This document shows positions 43,143 to 53,296 of a stretch of DNA of 61,282 bases, one piece after another. The stretch is taken from assembly GCA_964633145.1 (NCBI GenBank), contig CAZWFE010000011.1:1-61282 (forward strand), given 5' to 3'. The position numbers and the translations under genes are program-made. The stretch is from CAJXSD01 sp964633145. Its GTDB lineage: Bacteria > Pseudomonadota > Alphaproteobacteria > Rhodobacterales > Rhodobacteraceae. The notes below the pieces were generated by a model. That model was not told the DNA's origin. It worked only from the letters and a program-made list of their open reading frames with translations, and ran no database searches. Every line of letters begins with the position of its first letter. The stretch's first letter is position 1.

Positions 43143-43910
43143 TTATAGCTGTGGCTCTTGCCGCTCTGCCGAGGCATAAAGCGTCCCCCCGCCGTAGTAG
43201 GCAGAGATCTTGTCCTCTTCGAGCAGGGTGACTTGGTTCGCATTGCGGTGGCGTGGCACGTCATTAAAGTGTTTTCCAAAAATACTTTTGACTGCGACAC
43301 GGTTTGCGTGGATCCGTGCAAGTGTCATTGGGACCAAACGGGTGCCTTCGCCAAATTCGGGCGCCAGTACGAATTCCAAATACCGAACCAGTTGTTCGGG
43401 TTCATCCACCCACATGTCTGTCACTTTGCCAACAATCGCACCGTCACCGGCGACAACAGGCAATTCGCGTGGGTCGCGGCCAAAGCCGACGTGGAACTGA
43501 TCCAGCCCGCTAAGGGGGACAATTTTCGGATGACCGCGTGCATCCAATTCTGGCGCATCGCGACGCGGTGCCCATGATGCGGGGCCAACGCCGTCCTTCA
43601 TCGGGTCGCCAGTTGGTTCCAGCGGATAGCCGTTTGATTTCGATGTCTGGCGCAGGGCCACATCACGGTTTTCACGTTCACCATTGGGAAACGTGACTTC
43701 GCCACGGCCGTGGGGCAGTTTGAATGTTTTTGGCTCAGGTAATGGGAATGGGCCTTGGTTTGCGGCCTCGGTCCCATCGTCATTTTCCATTGGGTATCCT
43801 TCGCGCATGTTTTCACGTTGGATGTAAAAAATGAGCAGTGCAAAAAATATCCAGAACAACCAAAGTGATAGGCTGGCCAGATCAAAGTTTCCAAAAAATG
43901 GTTCGGTCAT
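43143..43910 (-). CDS. puhA: Photosynthetic reaction centre H subunit
   Basis: A 255-aa subunit with one N-terminal transmembrane helix (residues about 10-30) and a cytoplasmic PRC-barrel domain that caps PufL/PufM and controls proton delivery to QB. 'MREGYPMEND' near 34-43, 'VGKVTDMWVDEPEQLVRYLEF' near 160-180 and 'ILHADRV/ARIHANRVAVKSI'-like block near 201-213 are recognisable. It lies 27 nt downstream of lhaA. Confidence 0.95.
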   Translation of the reverse strand: MTEPFFGNFDLASLSLWLFWIFFALLIFYIQRENMREGYPMENDDGTEAANQGPFPLPEPKTFKLPHGRGEVTFPNGERENRDVALRQTSKSNGYPLEPTGDPMKDGVGPASWAPRRDAPELDARGHPKIVPLSGLDQFHVGFGRDPRELPVVAGDGAIVGKVTDMWVDEPEQLVRYLEFVLAPEFGEGTRLVPMTLARIHANRVAVKSIFGKHFNDVPRHRNANQVTLLEEDKISAYYGGGTLYASAERQEPQL

Positions 43911-43937
43911 GTCAGTGTCCTTTCCTGTGCGTATGAA

Positions 43938-45383
43938 TCATGTTGGAAAATCAGCAAGACCAATCTTGCTGCTTTGTGATGATTCACGAACCGATGTGCC
44001 TGTTCGTTTGACCATTGGTCCCAGCACCGCAAGTGTCACGAACAGCAAGATGATTTCGCTGTGATAAACGAACGAATATCCCGTAGAAGGCGTGGCCAGC
44101 GCCTGTCCCAAATTCCCTTGTAGTGCTTGTGTATTTACCCAGTCGCGCAATGTGCCACCCAATGCAATCGACAGCCCCGCCGCCGTTGCTTGGGCCGCGC
44201 CCCACGCGCCCAGTGCTAAACCGCGTCCTGCGGTTCCATCCACGGGCAGGGTCATTGCGCTGGTCATTGTGGCGACTGCGAATAAACCTGACCCGAATCC
44301 GATCAAGAATGTGCCTGCAAAAAACAGGCTGGTTGATGCCATAGGCCCTGCAAAAATCACCGTTGGAAAGGCGATCAATCCCGCGATCAGACCCCATGCT
44401 GCCAATGCCATAGGGTTGCCAAATTCGCGCAATTTTCGGGCGGCAAAAAATAACCCAGCCAGCGCACCGACCACCCACATTGCTGTCAATAATGTGGTTG
44501 CGGAAACACTCAGGCCTAGAACTTCGCCGCCGTAGGGTTCCAGTAAAACGTCTTGCATGTTGAACGCCATGGTTCCCAAAAATACGACAACCAACAAACG
44601 TCCTGCAGATCCGCCAGCTGCAAAATCGCGCCAAGCTTCACGGAATTTTGGTCGTGGAGATTGGCGTTCTGCGGCGGACATTGGGTTCATTTTTTCCTGT
44701 TTCCACAGGGCAATGACGTTTAGACAAATGCCGACCAGTGCCGCGCCTTGGACCACGCGGATCAGCCAAAGATTGCTGAAATCAGACAGCAGCCAACCGA
44801 TCAACAGCGATGATATGCCCATCCCAACCAGGAACATGACATATAACAATGCCACCACGCGGGGCCGTGTTTCATCATCTGCGCGATCGCTGGCCAATGC
44901 CAGTCCCGCCGTTTGCGTCATGTGGATGCCAAATCCGGTCATCAAAAACGCTAAGGCCGCCAATACTTCGCCAGCCCAGTCAGGACCAAGTGTTTGATCA
45001 CCCGATAGCACGATCAAGCTGAACGGCATAATCGCCAGTCCACCCATTTGCCAAAGCGACCCAAACCACAGATAGGGAATGCGTTTCCAGCCAATGGCCG
45101 AACGATATGTGTCTGACCGAAATCCCAACACTGCCCGCAACGGGGCGCTGAGCACCGGCAGCGCAATCATAAACGCCACAATCATCGCCGGAACACTAAG
45201 TTCGACAATCATCACGCGGTTTAGTGTACCCAATAACATCACCGATGCCATGCCCACGGACACCTGAAACAGCGACAGCCGCAACAGCTGCGCCAGTGGC
45301 AGCCCCTGACTTGCCGCATCCGCAAATGGCAGCATGTTCAGAGTCAACGCCTTGATCCTAGGTGCTTTGGGCGGTTGGGTCAT
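43938..45383 (-). CDS. lhaA: LhaA, LH1 assembly protein (PucC family)
   Basis: A 481-aa MFS-fold membrane protein of the BCD/PucC family with about 12 hydrophobic segments. 'GTLNRVMIVELSVPA' near 52-66 and 'GFRSDTYRSAIGWKRIPYLW' near 92-111 are family hallmarks. LhaA chaperones LH1 antenna assembly and probably delivers bacteriochlorophyll. The start overlaps bchM by four bases. Position between bchM and puhA separates it from the paralogue next to bchG. Confidence 0.93.
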   Translation of the reverse strand: MTQPPKAPRIKALTLNMLPFADAASQGLPLAQLLRLSLFQVSVGMASVMLLGTLNRVMIVELSVPAMIVAFMIALPVLSAPLRAVLGFRSDTYRSAIGWKRIPYLWFGSLWQMGGLAIMPFSLIVLSGDQTLGPDWAGEVLAALAFLMTGFGIHMTQTAGLALASDRADDETRPRVVALLYVMFLVGMGISSLLIGWLLSDFSNLWLIRVVQGAALVGICLNVIALWKQEKMNPMSAAERQSPRPKFREAWRDFAAGGSAGRLLVVVFLGTMAFNMQDVLLEPYGGEVLGLSVSATTLLTAMWVVGALAGLFFAARKLREFGNPMALAAWGLIAGLIAFPTVIFAGPMASTSLFFAGTFLIGFGSGLFAVATMTSAMTLPVDGTAGRGLALGAWGAAQATAAGLSIALGGTLRDWVNTQALQGNLGQALATPSTGYSFVYHSEIILLFVTLAVLGPMVKRTGTSVRESSQSSKIGLADFPT

Positions 45384-46051
45384 CCGGTCACCTCAAGCGC
45401 TTGGGAAATGTAAAATCCGCGATGAACGCGGCCGATGTCGTTCAGCTGGTACCCTGCGGTCAGGTCGCGGGATAGTTTTGCCGCCGATTGCGGCACCATG
45501 ACTGGGGATTTGTCACCGCGTGGGGCCAATTTGCCCGCATACCACATCGCCATTAACAGGGGGGTTTTCGGGGCAACGGTGAACAAAATACTGCCTGTGC
45601 AACGCTGTTTCAATTGGTTCAGCGTCTGGGCCAAAACCGGTGTTTTGTAATAAATCAGGCTGTCCATACCGATGATGTAATCAAACACACCCAGATCAGG
45701 GTTCAGCAAATCACCGGCCTGAAATGTGATGTTTTTGTGCAATTGTGTTGGAATGCGCTTGCGCGCAATGTCGACCAAGGCGGGGCTGATATCAACGGCG
45801 GTCACCTGTGCATCGCGCTGCGCCAATTCCAATGTCAACTGACCTGCACCGCACCCCGCGTCCAAAATCCGCAAACCTGCAACATCGCTTGGCAGACGTG
45901 ACAACAGGCGCGCGCGCATTTGGTCACGCCCTTCGCGCACGGTCTGACGGATGCGCGACACGGGCGCGTCCGATGTCAGCCGTTCCCAAGTTTTGGTTGC
46001 TGTCTGGTCGAAATAGGTTTCGACGCGGGCCAAGGTCTGTTCGTATTGCAT
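45380..46051 (-). CDS. bchM: Mg-protoporphyrin IX O-methyltransferase
   Basis: A 223-aa SAM-dependent methyltransferase acting on the C13 propionate of Mg-protoporphyrin. SAM motif 'ILDAGCGAGQLTLELAQ' lies near 62-78, with 'FDYIIGMDSLIYY' near 122-134. The start is the ATG of TGATG, sharing one base with the bchL stop; a TTG one codon earlier is the alternative. It ends in a 4-nt overlap with lhaA. Confidence 0.94.
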   Translation of the reverse strand: MQYEQTLARVETYFDQTATKTWERLTSDAPVSRIRQTVREGRDQMRARLLSRLPSDVAGLRILDAGCGAGQLTLELAQRDAQVTAVDISPALVDIARKRIPTQLHKNITFQAGDLLNPDLGVFDYIIGMDSLIYYKTPVLAQTLNQLKQRCTGSILFTVAPKTPLLMAMWYAGKLAPRGDKSPVMVPQSAAKLSRDLTAGYQLNDIGRVHRGFYISQALEVTG

Positions 46052-46950
46052 CAATCAAATCCTAGTAATTCAAAGATGTCGCGGTCCTCTAATGGGGCGG
46101 GGGCCATGGGTTCGGTGCCATCCCACAAGAGTTGCGCCAAACGGATATATTCTGTTTGAACGGCTGCGATATCGTCGTCCAAGTCCATTTCAAACAGGGT
46201 GCGTTTTTTCAGGCGTGATCTGCGGATTGCATCCAGATCAGGCAAATGCGCCAAGCGGTTAAATCCAACGGTCGCGCAGTATCTGTCGACCTCGTCCGTT
46301 TGGTGCGATCGGTTCGCGACACAGCCGGCCAGACGTACTTTGTAATTATTGGATTTCGCCTGAACAGCGGCGATAATGCGGTTCATGGCATAGATACTGT
46401 CAAAATCGTTGGCTGTGACGATCAAGGCGCGATCGGCATGTTGCAAAGGTGCGGCAAAGCCACCGCAGACAACATCCCCCAACACGTCAAAGATGACGAC
46501 ATCTGTGTCATCCAGAAGGTGATGCTGTTTTAGCAATTTGACCGTTTGTCCAACGACATAGCCGCCGCAGCCTGTTCCCGCAGGGGGGCCACCGGCCTCG
46601 ACACATTTGACGCCGTTGTAGCCTTCGAAAACGAAATCTTCGGCGCGCAGTTCTTCGGGGTGAAAATCCACCTCTTTCAGAATATCGATAACGGTTGGTA
46701 CCAAGGATCCGGTCAGGGTAAATGTGCTGTCATGTTTTGGATCGCATCCAATTTGCAAAACACGTTTGCCCAATTTTGAAAAAGCAGCGGACAAGTTCGA
46801 GCTGGTTGTCGATTTGCCGATGCCGCCTTTGCCATAGACGGCGAACACTTTGGCACCGACGATCTGATCTTGGGGATCTTGGTGGATTTGGACAGAACCG
46901 TCGCCGTCCAAGCCCCGCAAGGCGGGGGGGGATTTATCAAGTGGCGTCAT
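46051..46950 (-). CDS. bchL: Light-independent protochlorophyllide reductase iron protein L
   Basis: A 299-aa NifH-like ATPase that feeds electrons to BchNB. P-loop GKGGIGKS lies at 40-47, and the bridging-cluster Cys are Cys128 ('GTGCGGYV') and Cys162 ('DVVCGGFA'). The ATG at 46950 with AAGGA upstream is preferred to an in-frame ATG 15 codons earlier that overlaps bchH. The iron-sulfur cluster makes this enzyme O2-sensitive, so an aerobic phototroph must protect it or use it at low O2. Confidence 0.96.
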   Translation of the reverse strand: MTPLDKSPPALRGLDGDGSVQIHQDPQDQIVGAKVFAVYGKGGIGKSTTSSNLSAAFSKLGKRVLQIGCDPKHDSTFTLTGSLVPTVIDILKEVDFHPEELRAEDFVFEGYNGVKCVEAGGPPAGTGCGGYVVGQTVKLLKQHHLLDDTDVVIFDVLGDVVCGGFAAPLQHADRALIVTANDFDSIYAMNRIIAAVQAKSNNYKVRLAGCVANRSHQTDEVDRYCATVGFNRLAHLPDLDAIRRSRLKKRTLFEMDLDDDIAAVQTEYIRLAQLLWDGTEPMAPAPLEDRDIFELLGFD

Positions 46951-46981
46951 GGTGTGTATCCTTGTTGTTGCAAAGGGTTTT

Positions 46982-49900
46982 TCATTGTGCGGCAATCCCT
47001 TCGATTTGGTCTTCTAGTCTGTCGGCTGCGCGCTGCAGCCGTTCGATCGTTTCGGGGTCGGGTGACCAATAATCGCGTTCACTGGCCTCAATCAGACGGT
47101 TTGCCATGCGTGAACTGGCAACGGGGTTCAGTGCTGCAATGCGTTCCAGCATGGCGTCATCCAAAACAAATGTTTCGCTGATTTTTTGGTACACCCAAGG
47201 TTCCACTTGGCCAGTGGTAGCGGACCAGCCGACGGTGTTTGTCAGCTGCGCTTCGATCTGGCGGACGCCTTCGGATCCGTGGGACAGTAAGGCTTCGTAA
47301 AACTTGGGGTTCAAGGCGCGTGATCGGGTTTCCAGTTCCAGCTGCTCAGACAATGTGCGCACCTTGCCTGTGCCGCGGGTATGATCAGAAATGTAGACCG
47401 CGGGGTCATCGCCACCGCGCGCGCGTTTTACCGCCCGTGAAATCCCGCCCAAGGTGTCAAAGTAGTGATCGACTGTTGTAATCCCCAGTTCCACACTCTC
47501 TAAATTTTGATAGGCGACATCAACATCTGCCAGCGCCTTGGTCAGCAGGCCAGAATTTTGCTGTGCCTTGCCATTCACGCCATAGGCAAAACTTTTGCGG
47601 GCTTGATAGGCATCGGCCAAATCGTCCTCGGAGCCAAAGGCCGAGCTGTCGACCAATTGATTTACATTTGATCCATAGGCGCCCTCGGCATTGGAAAAAA
47701 CGCGCAGTGCGGCGGTTTCCAAATCGACACCCATATCCTGCGCATAGTTCAGGGCATGGGCGCGGATGAAATTCATCTCTAATGGTTCGTCTGCCTGTGC
47801 CGCGCTCAGCGCGGCTTGGGCCAGCATTTTTGTTTGCAATGGCAACAGATCGCGGAAAATACCCGATAGGGTCATGATCACATCAACCCGTGGCCGGCCC
47901 AATTCGGACAATGGGATCAGGTCCGCGCCCGATAAACGGCCAAAGCTGTCAAAGCGTGGTTTTGCCCCGATCAATGCCAAGGCTTGGGCGATGGGGCTGC
48001 CGTCTGATTTGATGTTATCCGATCCCCATAGGACCAACGCGACTGTGCGCGGAATGGATTGATGCCGATCCAGCAGGGCCTGCGCCTGCGCGGCCCCCTG
48101 ACGGCAGGCAAATTCTGATGGCATGCGGAACGGGTCAAAGGCGTGGATATTCCGGCCGGTTGGCAAAATATCTTGGGTCCGGATCAGATCACCGCCGACG
48201 ACAGGTTCGATATAATGCCCCGCCAAAGCCCGCAGAATGGCGGGAATTTCGTGATCGTTTGACAGGATATCGCGAATGTTATCGCGCTGTGTATCTTGTG
48301 ATACATCCATCATGTCCAGATAGCTGTCAATTTGTTCGGTGGATTTGTTTTTTCCGACAATGTGCAGCCCCTCAGGGATCAGGGTGTTTTCTGTTTCCAG
48401 AACGCGGTGCCATAATGTGTCCATGTCGCTGGCATCTAAATCTACGCTATGTGCTTGGTCGCGGATGAGGTGCGCCAAATCATCACGGCGGTCGTCGTGT
48501 TCGGGCAGTCCGCGCCATTGGGTTAGGCTGTCTTTCAGATCTGCCAACCCTTTGTACAGGCCTGCATGCACAACCGGCGGTGTCAGGTGGGTGATAATCG
48601 TGGCGTTGCTGCGGCGTTTGGCAAGGCTTGCCTCGGATGGATTATTTCCCGCATACAGATAGACATTGGGCAATGTTCCGATCAGCCGATCAGGCCAATC
48701 CTGCGCGCTGGGTCCTGCTTGTTTGCCGGGCATAAATTCCAATGCGCCATGCATGCCAAAGTGCAAAACAGCGTCCGCTTGGTAACTGTTGCTGATCCAG
48801 CGGTAGAATGCGCTAAAGGCATGGGTGGGTGCAAATCCCCCTTCGAACAGCAACCGCATTGGGTCGCCTTCATAGCCGAATTTCGGTTGCAACCCGACAA
48901 AGACATTGCCAAAGTCGTGGCCCAAAATAAAAACATTGCGCCCATCGGATTGTTCGCGTCCGGGTGCAGGGCCCCATTGTTTTTCAATGTCCTCTAGCCA
49001 CGGTGTGGTGGATACAATGGTATTTGCGTCGACCTTGGCGGCAACATTTGCCTCTTGGCCATAGGTTTTTGCATTGCCACCCAAAACGATATCGCGCAGG
49101 TCATCCACCGTTTGTGGCAGATCAATGTCATAACCTTGGGCCTTCATCACAGACAGGGTGTTAAAGAGGGATTGAAATACGTCCAGATAGGCGGCCGTAC
49201 CTGCCGCACCTGCATTTGGGGGGAACCCAAACAGAACAATCGCAACACGCCGCGTTGCATTGGTCCGGTGCCGCAAGGCCGCGATTTTTTCGACCCGTGC
49301 AACCAAAGTGTTTATGCGTTCATAGCATGGATGCATCGACCGATCATTTGGGGAATGGCATGCCTTGGCGCATCCGTCGCAGGCATCGTCACCATGACGG
49401 CCCGCAAAAACGGTTGGTAATGTTGCACCGTCCAATTCAGGCAGCGCAACCAGCATGGTATTTTCAATCGGGCCAAGTCCCTGTGGGGAGGCTGTCCATT
49501 GTGCAAGTGTCTGAAATTCCAGCGGATGTGCCGCAATATAGGGGCGATCCAAGAACTTTAGCGTTTCGGTCGCCGCAGCGCTGTCATTGTATGCGGGTCC
49601 ACCCACCAACGAAAACCCAGTCAGAGAAACCAATGTATCGATACTGGTGCCTGCGTCGTTTTGGAAAAATTTGGTGATTGCGGGGCGGCCATCCAAACCG
49701 CCTGCAAAAGCGGGAATAACATTCATGCCCATGTCTTCGAAACGGCGGATCACCGCATCGTAATGCGCGCTATCCCCGCTTAGGACATAGGACCGCATCA
49801 GCAATAGCCCGATTGTGGGCTGGTCCGGTTTTTGATTCGGCAGATCTGCCAATTCGGTGGTAATTCGGTTTGGTAAATCTGGATGATACAGCCCAACATC

Positions 49901-50551
49901 CGCATACATTTTGGGGTCGGTTATCACGCCACCGCGCCAATCAGGCAAGGAACAATAGCGCGACAGCAGCATGCGTAACATACCCTCGACGTTGTCGTCG
50001 GTGCCGCCCAGCCAATATTGCATGATCAAAAACCACGACCGCAAATCCTGCGCCTTGCCGGGAATGAATTTCAAAATTTTGGGCAAACGGCGCAGCATGC
50101 GCATTTTGCTTTCGCCCGTTTCGCTGTTGGGTTTTGATGATCCACGCAGTTTTTTCAACAGCTTCAACGCGCCGCTTTGTGGGCTGTTCATGTCCAATGC
50201 GCCCATCTTGGTCAGTTTGACCAATGCGGCATCGCAGATCACCCCAATCATGGCATCACAGTGATCGCGCCGTTTTTCCATTGCGGGCAAAATGGGTTTT
50301 ACATGATCCTCTAGGAACAAAAGATTGGCGATGACGATATCTGCGGTTTCAATCGCTTGGATTGCGGCGTGTAATTTGTGGGGTTGTTCGCCCCATTCCG
50401 CCGCCGCGAAAATTTCGATCGACAGTCCAGGAAAATCAGCCAGCATACGTTGCGACGCCGCATGACACGGCTGAACAGAATGGGAATCCAGCGTGATAAT
50501 TACGATGGAATACCGCGTTTGCGACGTGATATGGGACATATCATTGGGCAT
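46982..50551 (-). CDS. bchH: Magnesium chelatase subunit H
   Basis: A 1189-aa porphyrin-binding catalytic subunit of Mg-chelatase. Characteristic CobN/Mg-chelatase blocks include 'HFGMHGALEFMPGKQAGPS' near 642-660, 'NNPSEASLAKRRSNA' near 679-693 and 'RGTGKVRTLSEQLELETRSRALNPK' (in part) near 1080. The ATG at 50551 overlaps the bchB 3' end by 11 nt; an ATG four codons later is possible. The long in-frame extension to 50650 runs antisense-register through bchB and is not used. Confidence 0.96.
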   Translation of the reverse strand: MPNDMSHITSQTRYSIVIITLDSHSVQPCHAASQRMLADFPGLSIEIFAAAEWGEQPHKLHAAIQAIETADIVIANLLFLEDHVKPILPAMEKRRDHCDAMIGVICDAALVKLTKMGALDMNSPQSGALKLLKKLRGSSKPNSETGESKMRMLRRLPKILKFIPGKAQDLRSWFLIMQYWLGGTDDNVEGMLRMLLSRYCSLPDWRGGVITDPKMYADVGLYHPDLPNRITTELADLPNQKPDQPTIGLLLMRSYVLSGDSAHYDAVIRRFEDMGMNVIPAFAGGLDGRPAITKFFQNDAGTSIDTLVSLTGFSLVGGPAYNDSAAATETLKFLDRPYIAAHPLEFQTLAQWTASPQGLGPIENTMLVALPELDGATLPTVFAGRHGDDACDGCAKACHSPNDRSMHPCYERINTLVARVEKIAALRHRTNATRRVAIVLFGFPPNAGAAGTAAYLDVFQSLFNTLSVMKAQGYDIDLPQTVDDLRDIVLGGNAKTYGQEANVAAKVDANTIVSTTPWLEDIEKQWGPAPGREQSDGRNVFILGHDFGNVFVGLQPKFGYEGDPMRLLFEGGFAPTHAFSAFYRWISNSYQADAVLHFGMHGALEFMPGKQAGPSAQDWPDRLIGTLPNVYLYAGNNPSEASLAKRRSNATIITHLTPPVVHAGLYKGLADLKDSLTQWRGLPEHDDRRDDLAHLIRDQAHSVDLDASDMDTLWHRVLETENTLIPEGLHIVGKNKSTEQIDSYLDMMDVSQDTQRDNIRDILSNDHEIPAILRALAGHYIEPVVGGDLIRTQDILPTGRNIHAFDPFRMPSEFACRQGAAQAQALLDRHQSIPRTVALVLWGSDNIKSDGSPIAQALALIGAKPRFDSFGRLSGADLIPLSELGRPRVDVIMTLSGIFRDLLPLQTKMLAQAALSAAQADEPLEMNFIRAHALNYAQDMGVDLETAALRVFSNAEGAYGSNVNQLVDSSAFGSEDDLADAYQARKSFAYGVNGKAQQNSGLLTKALADVDVAYQNLESVELGITTVDHYFDTLGGISRAVKRARGGDDPAVYISDHTRGTGKVRTLSEQLELETRSRALNPKFYEALLSHGSEGVRQIEAQLTNTVGWSATTGQVEPWVYQKISETFVLDDAMLERIAALNPVASSRMANRLIEASERDYWSPDPETIERLQRAADRLEDQIEGIAAQ

Positions 50552-52049
50552 AATGGGCCTTGGCTTCGTATAAGGTGTCGATGGAAATTTCATACAGCCC
50601 CTTGGCTGACGCGAATTTTTCCGTGTTCCGACGGGCTTTGCCGCGGACAAAAAATGGTATCTTTCTTAATTCTTTCTCAGCAGAATCCAGCCAGATAATT
50701 TGGTCGTCTGCGGGAATTTCCGGTTGCGGTGCCGGCTGATGTGATCCGCCATGGTGGCTGGGTCCGGCGGTGTCGTTAAATTCGAAATCGTCACGGAACA
50801 TATGTAGCAAATGTTCCTCAAGCCCCATGACCAGCGGATGTACCCAAGTGTCAAAAATGACATTTGCACCTTCGATGCCCATTTGGGGCGAATAGCGTGC
50901 TGGAAAATCCTGAACATGGACAGGCGCAGAAATCACCGCGCAGGGAATCCCAAGGCGTTTGGCAATATGGCGTTCCATTTGTGTGCCCAAAATCAGTTCA
51001 GGCGCCAATTCCTTAATGTGATCTTCGATTTCTAGGTAATCGTCCGAAATTAACGCGGGGACATCCAGCGTTTTGGCCATTGCGCGCAACGGGCGGGCCT
51101 GTTCGCGGTTATAACATCCCAATCCGACAACTTGGAAACCCATTTCATCTTGCGCCAAGCGGGCAGCGGCCATGGCATGGGTGCCATCGCCAAAAATGAA
51201 AACGCGTTTTTTCGTCAGATAGTTGCTGTCAACGGATGCGCTGTACCAATCTGAACGCATGTCCGCCGCCACATCGGGGGTGTTGCAATCGACCAAGCCC
51301 TGAATTTCCTGAATGAAATCTGAAACCGCATGCAGGCCAATTGGAATGGTTTTGGTAAAGGGCAGGTTTAGGTTTTTTTCCATCCAGCGGCAGGCTGTTT
51401 CGCCAGTTTCTGGATACATCAGCACGTTGAAATGCGCAGCGCCCAGTCGTTTTATATCATCTGGTGATGCGTGCATCGGGGCAATTGCATTGATCGCAAT
51501 ACCCATTTGGGACAGCAAATGGGTCAATTCGCGGATATCATCACGGTGCCGAAATCCCAATGCGGTTGGCCCGATTAGGTTGCATGTGATGTTTTCTGTT
51601 TTGGGGCATTCGGTGGCCAATGCCTTGACGATCTGAAAAAATGTCTCATCCGCGCCAAAGTTTTCTTTGCGCTGATAACTGGGCAGTTCTAGCGCCACGA
51701 CCGGAATGGGCAGGCCCAGTGCCTCGGCCAAACCGCCGGGATCGTCCTGGATCAGTTCAGCTGTGCAAGATGCGCCAACCAGCAGCAATTCGGGTTTATA
51801 ACGCTCATAGGCGGCCAAACACGCCTGTTTGAACAGATTGGCCGTATCTGACCCCAAGTCGCGCGCTTGAAAGGTGGTAAATGTCACCGGCGGGCGATGG
51901 TTGCGCCGTTCAATCATTGTGAACAACAAATCGGCATAGGTATCACCCTGCGGTGCATGCAGTACCAAATGGGTTTTTTGCATCCCCGTGACGGTGCGCA
52001 TCGCGCCGACATGTGGTGGGCCTTCGTATGTCCAGACAGCCAGTTTCAT
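50541..52049 (-). CDS. bchB: Light-independent protochlorophyllide reductase subunit B
   Basis: A 502-aa nitrogenase-like subunit that forms the catalytic tetramer with BchN. MKLAVWTYEGPPHVGAMR is the standard start; 'VGASCTAELIQDDPGGLAEAL' near 92-112 contains a cluster/ substrate-region Cys, and the C-terminal 'EKELRKIPFFVRGKARRNTE' (in part; near 457-476) is the small conserved domain. It overlaps bchN by four bases. Confidence 0.96.
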   Translation of the reverse strand: MKLAVWTYEGPPHVGAMRTVTGMQKTHLVLHAPQGDTYADLLFTMIERRNHRPPVTFTTFQARDLGSDTANLFKQACLAAYERYKPELLLVGASCTAELIQDDPGGLAEALGLPIPVVALELPSYQRKENFGADETFFQIVKALATECPKTENITCNLIGPTALGFRHRDDIRELTHLLSQMGIAINAIAPMHASPDDIKRLGAAHFNVLMYPETGETACRWMEKNLNLPFTKTIPIGLHAVSDFIQEIQGLVDCNTPDVAADMRSDWYSASVDSNYLTKKRVFIFGDGTHAMAAARLAQDEMGFQVVGLGCYNREQARPLRAMAKTLDVPALISDDYLEIEDHIKELAPELILGTQMERHIAKRLGIPCAVISAPVHVQDFPARYSPQMGIEGANVIFDTWVHPLVMGLEEHLLHMFRDDFEFNDTAGPSHHGGSHQPAPQPEIPADDQIIWLDSAEKELRKIPFFVRGKARRNTEKFASAKGLYEISIDTLYEAKAHYAQ

Positions 52050-53296
52050 TCTGCAGCCTCTTTGGTCAGCAAACCTTTGCGGATCAGCGGGCGGGCAAAG
52101 AGGGCGGCCAAATCGCCAGCTTGTTCATAAAAATGGACGGGGCTAAAGACCAATTCGATAGACCACTTTGTGGATTTGCCCTGACCTTCTAGCGGATTAG
52201 CCAAGCCAAGCCCGCAAACGGTAAGATCGGGGTTTACGGTGGCATGGCGGTCCAGTTGCAAATCGACATCCTGCCCTTCGCTGATCGACGCGATTGGGCC
52301 GATGGCATCCAGTTCATGGCGCAATAACGCACTGTGCAGATAGGGTGTGCCCACCTCTGTCAGTGTCATACCGCATTCTTGGGCCAAGAACCGAGCTAGG
52401 GGCAGTTCAAGTTGGCTGTCTGGGAAAAAGAAAACTGACTTGCCTTGTAATACGGATTTCGAATGTGCGACGGCCTTTTTCGCGCGCGCCAGCGGCGCGG
52501 CAATCACCTGGTCAAAATGATCGCGCGACACCCCATAGGTATCTGCAATCGCCCACAGCCAATCAGTTGTGCCGTTTGCGCCAAATGGAAAGGGTGCTGA
52601 AATATGCTTGGCGCCGCGCTGGATCATCGCATCATGTGTGGCGCCCAAGAATGGTTGGACACAGGCAAAATGTGTACCGCGACCCACGCCAAATTTTTGA
52701 CGTTGATCCGCGGTTGGGATCACTTTGACAGGACCAATACCCAGATCAGAGAGCAGCGATTTCATCTGATCTTCGACGGCGTCTGGCATGGTGCCCAGCA
52801 CAATTAATTGCTGCGAATCATCCGCTGGTAGGTCGCGAATCACTGTTTCTAGGCAGGCATCTTCGCCCTGAGTGAAGGTCGTTTCGATCCCAGAACCGGA
52901 AAAATTGGCGATTTGGATCGAATTATTAAATTTTTTTGCAAGCCGTTTTGCGGCGACATCTAGGTCCAATTTGATGACTTCGGATGGACATGACCCGACA
53001 AGGAACAATCGCTTGATGTCAGTTCTTCTTGACAGTAGGCGTTCAATTTCCCGATCCAGTTCGGTGTGCATATCGGCCATGCCGGCCAAATCGCTTTCCT
53101 CTAGGATAATGGTGCCGAAACGCGGTTCGGCAAAGATCATCACGCCAGCCGCGCTTTGCAGCAAATGCGCACAGGTCCGCGACCCAACAACCAAGAAAAA
53201 CGCATCTTGCATTTTGCGGTGTAGCCACAAAATTGCAGTCAATCCGCAAAACACTTCGTGTTGGCCGCGCTGCTTTAGAATTGGGAAATCAGACAT
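52046..53296 (-). CDS. bchN: Light-independent protochlorophyllide reductase subunit N
   Basis: A 416-aa partner of BchB. 'KQRGQHEVFCGLTAILWLHR' near 8-27, 'VVGSRTCAHLLQSA' near 36-49 and 'LFLVGSCPSEVIKLDLD' near 98-114 contain the three Cys expected to hold the 4Fe-4S cluster together with an Asp from BchB. It overlaps bchF by eight bases at its start and bchB by four at its end. Confidence 0.96.
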   Translation of the reverse strand: MSDFPILKQRGQHEVFCGLTAILWLHRKMQDAFFLVVGSRTCAHLLQSAAGVMIFAEPRFGTIILEESDLAGMADMHTELDREIERLLSRRTDIKRLFLVGSCPSEVIKLDLDVAAKRLAKKFNNSIQIANFSGSGIETTFTQGEDACLETVIRDLPADDSQQLIVLGTMPDAVEDQMKSLLSDLGIGPVKVIPTADQRQKFGVGRGTHFACVQPFLGATHDAMIQRGAKHISAPFPFGANGTTDWLWAIADTYGVSRDHFDQVIAAPLARAKKAVAHSKSVLQGKSVFFFPDSQLELPLARFLAQECGMTLTEVGTPYLHSALLRHELDAIGPIASISEGQDVDLQLDRHATVNPDLTVCGLGLANPLEGQGKSTKWSIELVFSPVHFYEQAGDLAALFARPLIRKGLLTKEAAE